NCBI GenBank assembly: GCA_025936015.1
Contig: JAICUE010000108.1
Location: forward strand, 1 to 7,958
Reading direction: 5' to 3'
Length of the DNA: 7,958 nt
DNA from: Gemmatimonadaceae bacterium
Lineage (GTDB): Bacteria; Gemmatimonadota; Gemmatimonadetes; Gemmatimonadales; Gemmatimonadaceae
In this document: positions 1-4,556 of the stretch, piece by piece
How the letters are laid out: every line of letters starts with the position of its first letter
How positions within the stretch are numbered: position 1 is the stretch's first letter
Notes under the pieces: generated by a model
The model's input: only the letters and a program-made list of their open reading frames with translations
Database searches by the model: none
Told to the model about the DNA's origin: nothing
Translations under genes and position numbers: made by a program

Positions 1-849
1 GTCGCGGACGCGGTACCCTGCCGGGCGATTCGCGGCGAGGTGGTCTTCGAGGGCGTCAGCTTCGGCTATCGCGAATCGCAGCGCGCGCTCGATCACTTCG
101 ACGTCGTCGTCCAGCCGGGGGAGACCGTCGCCCTGGTCGGACCGTCAGGCAGCGGGAAGTCGACCGTCTTCCGGATGCTGCAGCGCGTGCACAATCCGCT
201 GGATGGGCGGGTGCTCATCGATGGTGCCGACCTGCGGACGCTGCAGATCGCGACCGTCAGGCAGCAGTTCGGCGTCGTCCCGCAGGACGTGGTGCTGTTC
301 AACGACTCGATCGCGGCGAACATCTCCTATGGCCGGCCGACCGCCAAGCGCGGCGAGGTGATCGCCGCGGCGATGGCGGCGAACGCGCACGAGTTCATCA
401 TGCGCCTGCCTAACGGCTACGACACCCGCGTCGGCGAGGGCGGCCGCGGGTTGTCCGGGGGGCAGCGGCAGCGGATCGCGATCGCGCGCGCCTTCCTCGT
501 CGATCCGGCGGTGCTGCTGTTCGACGAGGCGACCGCCGCGCTCGACACCGAGAGCGAGGAAGCCGTGCAGCAGGCGCTGCGCGCGTTCCGCCGCGGCCGG
601 ACGACCTTCATCATCGCGCACCGGCTCAACACGGTGCGCGATGCCGATCGCATCCTCGTCGTCAGCGAAGGGCGCATCGTCGGCGATGGGCGCCACGATG
701 CGCTCGTCGCCAGCTGTCCCGCCTACGCCCGCCTCGTCCGTCACCAGCTTGGCGAGGGATCGCCGGCACCGGCCGACGAGTGTGGGGTCAGCGCGCCGCC
801 ACCCGCACCGGCCGTCGTCCGCGAGACGGTGACCGGGCGGGCGGCGTAG
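1..849 (+). CDS. ABC exporter, C-terminal ATPase domain (5' end off window)
   Basis: The frame is open from base 1, so this is the 3' part of a gene that begins left of the window. A GTG at 40 lies inside the domain and is not the real start. All landmarks of an ABCB/MsbA-type exporter ATPase are intact: an A-loop Tyr in F-G-Y (61-69), Walker A GPSGSGKST (139-165), Q-loop V-V-P-Q-D, the X-loop-like V-G-E-G-G, signature LSGGQRQR (451-474), Walker B VLLFDEAT (starting at 511) with D-loop A-L-D, and the switch His in A-H-R (619-621). The X-loop and overall order are typical of exporters that fuse a six-helix membrane domain to one ATPase domain, so the missing 5' part is probably that membrane domain. 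The last 35 or so residues are a Pro/Ala-rich tail outside the family core. The substrate cannot be inferred. The gene converges on the HPP gene with a 15-base gap. Confidence 0.93.
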   Translation, partial: VADAVPCRAIRGEVVFEGVSFGYRESQRALDHFDVVVQPGETVALVGPSGSGKSTVFRMLQRVHNPLDGRVLIDGADLRTLQIATVRQQFGVVPQDVVLFNDSIAANISYGRPTAKRGEVIAAAMAANAHEFIMRLPNGYDTRVGEGGRGLSGGQRQRIAIARAFLVDPAVLLFDEATAALDTESEEAVQQALRAFRRGRTTFIIAHRLNTVRDADRILVVSEGRIVGDGRHDALVASCPAYARLVRHQLGEGSPAPADECGVSAPPPAPAVVRETVTGRAA

Positions 850-864
850 CCCCTCGAACGGTGC

Positions 865-1452
865 TCAGCGCGCGTGCTTCGGACGCGCGTGCTGCAGCAG
901 CTCGGCGGCGATCCCGATAACGAGGACGCCGGCCATCAGCGCGAGCGGGGTCTTGCCCGTCATGCGGTACGCGCCCGAGGTCACCAGCAGCGCGGTTGCC
1001 GCCGCGGGCGGGTGGTAGGCGCGCAGCTGCGGCTGCACCACGACCAGCATCGCCAGCGCACCCGTGCTCGCCCAGACGCGGGGCATCGACATCGTCGCCG
1101 CGGCCAGCAGTGATGGCGCGCTGGTCGCGTTGAGCAGGAGCAGCGCGAGGTAGGCGCAGCCGATCGCGACCAGGTGCCCGACGACGATCGACCGGAAGCG
1201 CGCCGTGTCGTGACCGGGGTTGGTCGCCACGATCAGGATCGACGGCCCGAGCCCGGCGAACAGCCAGGGCTGGTGCATCCAGAAGCCGATCGCGCCGACG
1301 AGCGCGACGAGGACAGCGCAGACGGCGGGGGTCCAGATGGCGTCGACGACCCGCGCGAGTGAATACCCGCGAACGAGATCGGCGAAGGTCGGAAGCTTGA
1401 GCGCACCACGGGGGGTGGCGCGCAGCGTGGCGGGGGTCGGATAGGTCGGCAT
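865..1452 (-). CDS. HPP-family integral membrane protein
   Basis: This 195-residue protein is mostly hydrophobic and has about four to six membrane segments (roughly residues 42-59, 64-78, 88-107, 129-140, 148-160 and 168-186). The family-naming His-Pro-Pro lies at residues 147-149 in HPPAAATALL. A second conserved block, G-L-G-P-S followed by N-P-G-H, lies near residues 68-81. HPP proteins are small membrane proteins; a plant chloroplast member has been linked to nitrite transport, but bacterial members are mostly uncharacterised, so no substrate is assigned. ATG at 1450-1452 is chosen because an in-frame TGA lies eight codons upstream and no other ATG or GTG intervenes. Its own ribosome site is weak (GGGA). 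A perfect AGGAGG lies further upstream at 1501-1506 but points to a GTG in another frame. It is convergent with the ABC gene and divergent from the barrel-protein gene. Confidence 0.8.
   Translation of the reverse strand: MPTYPTPATLRATPRGALKLPTFADLVRGYSLARVVDAIWTPAVCAVLVALVGAIGFWMHQPWLFAGLGPSILIVATNPGHDTARFRSIVVGHLVAIGCAYLALLLLNATSAPSLLAAATMSMPRVWASTGALAMLVVVQPQLRAYHPPAAATALLVTSGAYRMTGKTPLALMAGVLVIGIAAELLQHARPKHAR
869..889. terminator. Possible bidirectional terminator hairpin with TTCG loop
   Basis: CGCGCGT (869-875) pairs with ACGCGCG (883-889). On the + strand the apex reads C-TTCG-G (877-882), an unusually stable tetraloop form, with G876 bulged. It sits 20 bases after the ABC stop and inside the last codons of the convergent HPP gene. 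No T-tract follows, so intrinsic termination is only a possibility. Confidence 0.35.
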
Positions 1453-1557
1453 GGCGAGTCCCGGTTGGCGGAATCAGGCGGACGCGACCGCACCGTCGCG
1501 CCTCCTAAGCCGACTCCCGGCGGCTGCTCGAGTCACTCCGAAATTCGCCCGTTCCTG

Positions 1558-1594
1558 TGCGGTGCGTCACCGCATTTCGAGCGGGCTCTGCCCG
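1558..1594. promoter_or_regulatory. Two tight hairpins in the intergenic region
   Basis: TGCGGTG (1558-1564) is perfectly complementary to CACCGCA (1568-1574) around a 3-base loop and is followed by TTT. CGGGC (1582-1586) pairs with GCCCG (1590-1594) around TCT and is also followed by TTT. Each could be a protein-binding dyad or a weak attenuator or terminator. The T-runs are too short for a confident terminator call, and the function is unknown. Confidence 0.35.
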
Positions 1595-1654
1595 TTTGGT
1601 CCGTGCGCCATAAGCGAGCGCGGCCTGGGTCGCGCGGCGTTAGGCGTTATTCGT

Positions 1655-1666
1655 CTCCGCGCGGAG
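1655..1666. repeat. 12-base perfect palindrome CTCCGCGCGGAG
   Basis: A perfect self-complementary 12-mer lies about 100 bases upstream of the barrel-protein start, ten bases after a CGTTAGGC octamer. It could be a dimeric repressor site. GC-rich palindromes of this size can arise by chance, so this is only a candidate operator. Confidence 0.3.
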
Positions 1667-1716
1667 CGATGGGCACGCGCCCTGCCTTTGAGCCCGGTCG
1701 GTGCGCCCTCGAATCC

Positions 1717-1744
1717 GAGCGATCGCTCACGGGGCGCTCCGTGA
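1717..1744. promoter_or_regulatory. Overlapping palindrome and hairpin just before the barrel-protein ribosome site
   Basis: GAGCGATCGCTC (1717-1728) is a perfect palindrome. It shares two bases with a second dyad, TCACGG (1727-1732) and CCGTGA (1739-1744), separated by six bases. The two are mutually exclusive at their shared bases if transcribed, and the second ends seven bases before the AGGAG ribosome site. The position fits a 5'-leader structure or operator controlling the outer-membrane protein. Only the symmetry is seen directly. Confidence 0.35.
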
Positions 1745-1750
1745 ACCAAC

Positions 1751-1755
1751 AGGAG
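1751..1755 (+). promoter_or_regulatory. Shine-Dalgarno AGGAG for the barrel-protein gene
   Basis: AGGAG ends seven bases before ATG 1763. It is the strongest ribosome site before any gene in this window and fixes the start of the barrel protein, whose signal peptide begins at once. Confidence 0.8.
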
Positions 1756-1762
1756 AACGACA

Positions 1763-2677
1763 ATGCAACGACATCTATCAACATCGATCGTCTGCGGCCT
1801 CGCGGTCGTGGCCAGCCTTGGTATCGCCGGCACAGCCCGCGCGCAGTCCACCACCGATTCGACGGCGCGTAGCACGCGCTCCAGCGCGCGCGTCACTTCG
1901 TCGCGCCGCATCCCGGTCCGCAAGGATGCGGTGAACAACGAATCGGCCGGGTCGGTCGCGACGCCTAACGCTGACTCGGTCGCTCGTGCCGATTCGATGG
2001 CGCGGGCCGACTCGATCGCCAACGCCGATCGGATGCGCCAGGACTCGATCGCGAACGCGGAGCGGATGCGCCAGGATTCGATCGCGAACGCGGAGCGGAT
2101 GCGCCAGGATTCGATCGCGAACGCGGAGCGGATGCGCCAGGATTCGATCGCGCGCGCCGACTCGATCGCGCGCTGGAACCTCGCCCACATGCGCCGCCCG
2201 GGCTCTGGTCTCTACTTCCAGATCGCCGGCGGTGCGAGCATCCCACAGAGTGATTTCAAGGACGGCTTCGATCGCGGCTGGAACGCGACCGGGTCGGTTG
2301 GCTTCCACCCGTTCACCTCGCCGGTCGGCATCCGCTTCGACGCGGCGTATGACCGCTTCGGCGCGAAGAACGCCATCGCGGGCAGCGACGACAACGTTGC
2401 GGTCTGGTCGGGGCTCGCTGACCTGACGCTCCGCGTTCCACGGATGTGGGCAGTCTCACCCTATCTCATCGGCGGCGGCGGCTTCTCGCACTTCTCGGGT
2501 TACAACGACGGGGTCACGACCACGAAGTCGCAGACGAAGGGGCAGTGGAACGCCGGCGCCGGCATCGGCTTCGGGCTCGGCAACGTGAAGCTGTTCGTCG
2601 AGTCGCGCTACATGCACGTCGCGACGCCTGGTACCGCGACGAAGTTCGTCCCGGTCATCGTCGGGATCTCGCTCTGA
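1763..2677 (+). CDS. Outer-membrane beta-barrel protein with repeat-built helical N-terminal extension
   Basis: The 304-residue product starts with a clear Sec signal peptide (residues 1-27, cleavage after A-R-A). Residues 28-66 are Ser/Thr/Arg-rich and probably flexible. Residues 67-138 are built from A-D-S-I-A and R-M-R-Q-D-S-I-A-N-A-E units, charged and probably helical, encoded by the 33-base tandem repeat. From about residue 148 the pattern changes to alternating, Gly- and aromatic-rich strands (for example G-L-Y-F-Q-I-A-G-G and V-S-P-Y-L-I-G-G-G-G) ending in V-I-V-G-I-S-L. About 155 residues suits a small eight-stranded barrel of the OmpA/OmpW/OMP_b-brl kind, although the last residue is Leu rather than the usual Phe. 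In such a topology the N-terminal extension would lie in the periplasm. The stop overlaps the start of the L,D-transpeptidase (TGATG), so the two are probably co-translated. I recognise no specific named family. Confidence 0.85.
   Translation: MQRHLSTSIVCGLAVVASLGIAGTARAQSTTDSTARSTRSSARVTSSRRIPVRKDAVNNESAGSVATPNADSVARADSMARADSIANADRMRQDSIANAERMRQDSIANAERMRQDSIANAERMRQDSIARADSIARWNLAHMRRPGSGLYFQIAGGASIPQSDFKDGFDRGWNATGSVGFHPFTSPVGIRFDAAYDRFGAKNAIAGSDDNVAVWSGLADLTLRVPRMWAVSPYLIGGGGFSHFSGYNDGVTTTKSQTKGQWNAGAGIGFGLGNVKLFVESRYMHVATPGTATKFVPVIVGISL
2030..2152 (+). repeat. 33-base in-frame tandem repeat, about 3.7 copies
   Basis: Units begin at 2030, 2063, 2096 and 2129. Units 2 and 3 are identical, unit 1 differs by one base (GGACTC for GGATTC), and unit 4 matches for 24 bases and then diverges. 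Each unit encodes 11 residues (R-M-R-Q-D-S-I-A-N-A-E). Degenerate A-D-S-x-A copies lie on both sides (about 1973-2029 and 2153-2172). Near-identity at the DNA level suggests recent expansion or gene-conversion-like homogenisation. Because 33 is divisible by three, copy-number change would lengthen or shorten the extension without breaking the frame. Confidence 0.92.
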
Positions 2678-3534
2678 TGTACAGCGGCATGCGCACGGCG
2701 CTCGCTGCGCTGCTGGTGATCGCCGGGACACCGGTGGTCGCCATGGCGCAGCGGCACGCCGGGCGCACGCCGAGTGCGAGTCAGGCGCGTGCGGTTCGTC
2801 TCGAGCACGCGCCCGACTCGACGTTCGTCACCGAATCGTCGGGCGAGGTCGCACTCGCGCCCGACACGCTGCCGACCTTTCATTCGCGCAGCGACAGCCT
2901 CAGCTCGGCGCGGACGCTGCGCGCGGCGATCCGCGACCAGAAGCTGCGCGTCGTCGTCTCGATCGACCGCCACCTGCTCTGGGTCGTCGAGGGCTCGGAC
3001 ACGCTGCACAGCGCGGCCGTGAACGTCGGGATGGGGCGGCTGCTCGAATACGGCGGCCGGCGCTGGACCTTCGCGACTCCGCGCGGCGTCCGCACGATCC
3101 TCTCGAAAAGCGCTGCACCGAAATGGCGTCCGCCCGATTGGGCGTACGCCGAAGTCGCGCGGGAGTACCACCTGCGCCTCGCCCACATGCCCGAGCGCGG
3201 CGCGGTGACGCTTCATGACGGACGGAAGCTGGTCGTGCGGGACAGCGTGGCCGGCCTGCTCATGCCCGACGGCTTCGCGCCGCTGCCGGTGGACGAGCAC
3301 ATCGTCTTCGACTCGACGCTCTACGTCCCGCCGTTAGGCACGCGCAACCGGGAGATCGACGGGGAGCTCGGGAACTACCGGCTCGATCTCGGGAACGGGT
3401 ACCTGCTCCACGGCACCGCCAGCGGCACCGCACGCCGGGCCGCGACGACGCATGGCTGCGTGCGGCTGAGCGACGACGACCTGCAGTGGCTGTACGACTT
3501 CGTCCCGGTGGGAACGAAGGTCTACATCTACTGA
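2677..3534 (+). CDS. Secreted L,D-transpeptidase (YkuD domain)
   Basis: The enzyme should act in the periplasm on peptidoglycan stem peptides, forming meso-Dap cross-links or attaching proteins to peptidoglycan. It has 285 residues, with a signal peptide at 1-24 (cleavage after A-M-A). The YkuD domain spans about 90-285 and begins V-V-V-S-I-D-R-H-L-L-W-V. The catalytic signature is complete: His245 in H-G-T, then T-H-G-C-V-R-L with His259 and nucleophile Cys261 (codon 3457-3459). The T-P-R-G and P-x-W-x-P-P segments (134-153) are usual in the larger YkuD enzymes. ATG 2677 overlaps the upstream stop by one base; ATG 2689 is an alternative that also leaves an intact signal peptide. The frame runs open further upstream inside the barrel gene, but that part is Arg/His-rich shadow sequence. 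The 3' end overlaps the convergent esterase by seven bases. Confidence 0.92.
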   Translation: MYSGMRTALAALLVIAGTPVVAMAQRHAGRTPSASQARAVRLEHAPDSTFVTESSGEVALAPDTLPTFHSRSDSLSSARTLRAAIRDQKLRVVVSIDRHLLWVVEGSDTLHSAAVNVGMGRLLEYGGRRWTFATPRGVRTILSKSAAPKWRPPDWAYAEVAREYHLRLAHMPERGAVTLHDGRKLVVRDSVAGLLMPDGFAPLPVDEHIVFDSTLYVPPLGTRNREIDGELGNYRLDLGNGYLLHGTASGTARRAATTHGCVRLSDDDLQWLYDFVPVGTKVYIY

Positions 3535-4493
3535 TGCGAGGGCGCGCCGGTCACGGCGCCGGCGGTCGGCAGCTGCTCGGCGAGCCTGACGTCGAGGCCC
3601 CGCATGAAATCCTCGACGGCGTTGGTGTAGCCGCGATCCAGCCCGAGTCGCGCATCAGCATCCGCATGGGACAGGTCTTCCCGAAGGACCGAGGCTCGGC
3701 CGCCTAACGCTACCGTTTTCGCGGCGAAGCGGTCGGCGCGCCGGCAGCCCGTTGGACGGCGGACCGAGCAGACGAGCAGGATCGGCGCGGCCGGGTGGGC
3801 GAGCAGGTCGATCGGGGACACTGTCCGCCAGTACGCACTGTCGCGGCCGAAGGCGCGATCGTACGAGCGTGGATGCGGGAGCCGCATGACCGCGGGGACA
3901 TCGAGTGCGCCGCTCTCGATCGAGACGACACCGAGCCATGGCGTGAGCGGCAGTCCCGCAACGAGTGCGGGAGAGCTGTTGAGCAGCGCGACGAGGTGCG
4001 CACCGGCCGAGTGGCCGATGAGGATGAATCGCGCCGGATCGCCGCCCCACGACGCCGCGCGCTGCTGCGCGACGACGATCGCGCGGGCGATGTCCCTCGC
4101 CTGCGCGATGGGATCGGCGTCAGGCAGCATTCGATAGTTGGTGGAGATCACGACGAAGCCGCGCGGCACCCACCGCTGGACCTTGTGGCCGGCCACGCCG
4201 CGCGCGGACTTGTCGCCGTATGCCCATGCGCCCCCGTGCACGATGAAGATCACCGGGGCGTTCTTCGCGTCAGCCGGCGCGTACACGTCGAAACGCTCGC
4301 GGATGTCGGGCCCGAAGTGGACGTTGCGGATGATGCGCGGTCCCTGGCGCGAGATCACGTCTCGCGGCGGCGGAGCCGGTGCCGCCGGCGCGACGTCACG
4401 CGTGGCGAATGACGTCCGACAGAGTCCGATCGCGATGATCGCGAGTGCGATGACGCGACCGATTCGGCCCGTGCGCGAGGTCAGCGTCTCCAC
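3528..4493 (-). CDS. Secreted alpha/beta-hydrolase esterase (BD-FAE / HSL-like)
   Basis: This 321-residue hydrolase has an N-terminal hydrophobic stretch (residues 13-25) and a possible signal-peptidase site after S-F-A (residue 30), so it is probably exported. The oxyanion motif H-G-G-A-W is at 86-90, the nucleophile elbow G-H-S-A-G puts the catalytic Ser at 162, and the likely catalytic His is 276 in L-S-H-A-D. Relatives hydrolyse acetyl or feruloyl esters on plant polysaccharides, or small carboxyl esters. The place where a catalytic Asp usually sits (H-G-x-x-D) instead reads L-L-V-C-S-V-R-R-P, so the acid residue is not obvious. The start is GTG 4493, because an in-frame TAA lies three codons upstream (4503-4505) and this is the first usable start after it. 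No Shine-Dalgarno site is visible. It is divergent from GH43, which supports a role in hemicellulose de-esterification, but that is inference. Confidence 0.85.
   Translation of the reverse strand: METLTSRTGRIGRVIALAIIAIGLCRTSFATRDVAPAAPAPPPRDVISRQGPRIIRNVHFGPDIRERFDVYAPADAKNAPVIFIVHGGAWAYGDKSARGVAGHKVQRWVPRGFVVISTNYRMLPDADPIAQARDIARAIVVAQQRAASWGGDPARFILIGHSAGAHLVALLNSSPALVAGLPLTPWLGVVSIESGALDVPAVMRLPHPRSYDRAFGRDSAYWRTVSPIDLLAHPAAPILLVCSVRRPTGCRRADRFAAKTVALGGRASVLREDLSHADADARLGLDRGYTNAVEDFMRGLDVRLAEQLPTAGAVTGAPSHQ
3545..3564. terminator. Weak candidate terminator hairpin after the L,D-transpeptidase
   Basis: CGCCGG (3545-3550) pairs with CCGGCG (3559-3564) around an eight-base loop, starting eleven bases after the transpeptidase stop. 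It lies inside the 3' coding end of the convergent esterase and has no T-tract. Stems like this are easy to find by chance at this GC content. Confidence 0.2.
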
Positions 4494-4556
4494 GATACGA
4501 AGTTACCGACCGCGTGACGCACTGGCCACGCTCGCCGCGCCGCGATATGCTGGGTC
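4494..4556. promoter_or_regulatory. Divergent promoter region, possibly leaderless in both directions
   Basis: Only 63 bases separate the esterase GTG from the GH43 ATG, so both promoters must lie here or within the genes. TGGCCA (4523-4528) is its own reverse complement. Rightward, 17 bases separate it from TATGCT (4546-4551), which ends five bases before ATG 4557. Leftward, 17 bases separate it from TAACTT (read on the - strand, 4505-4500), which ends six bases before GTG 4493. Each could be a -35/-10 pair that starts transcription at or next to the start codon. Neither gene has a clear ribosome site, which fits leaderless mRNAs. The hexamers match consensus only partly (3-4 of 6). Confidence 0.4.

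Larger units (their letters stand above)
1453..1762. promoter_or_regulatory. Divergent intergenic region, 310 bases, no gene seen
   Basis: This gap separates the HPP gene (-) from the barrel-protein gene (+) and must hold both promoters. I found no convincing -35/-10 pair on either strand. It contains five perfect inverted repeats between 1558 and 1744 (listed separately), one CGTTAGGC octamer (1638-1645) and an AGGAGG on the - strand (1501-1506). Short open frames crossing it are Arg/Pro/Ser-rich and look like noise from GC-rich sequence. Confidence 0.55.

Noticed and set aside
145..744. 199-codon - strand frame antisense to the ABC ATPase
   Set aside because: It is Asp/Arg/Ala-rich without recognisable features and fully overlaps an intact ATPase domain.
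1233..1493. 86-codon - strand frame starting at the GTG behind AGGAGG as a real gene
   Set aside because: It overlaps the HPP coding region out of frame and is Ser/Arg/Pro-rich with no domain signal. Only the ribosome-site oddity is reported.
1717..1728. HIP1-like GCGATCGC as a maintained genome motif
   Set aside because: I noted only a couple of copies of this octamer in the window, which GC-rich composition can explain, unlike CGTTAGGC.
2030..2152. CRISPR-like array
   Set aside because: The repeats abut with no spacers and are in frame within a coding region, so this is a minisatellite.
2446..2676. Upstream extension of the L,D-transpeptidase frame
   Set aside because: This part is Arg/His/Ala-rich and lies within the barrel-protein coding region. 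A signal peptide begins right after ATG 2677, which overlaps the upstream stop.
3795..4412. 205-codon + strand frame antisense to the esterase
   Set aside because: Composition is typical of a shadow frame, and the esterase on the other strand has its catalytic motifs.
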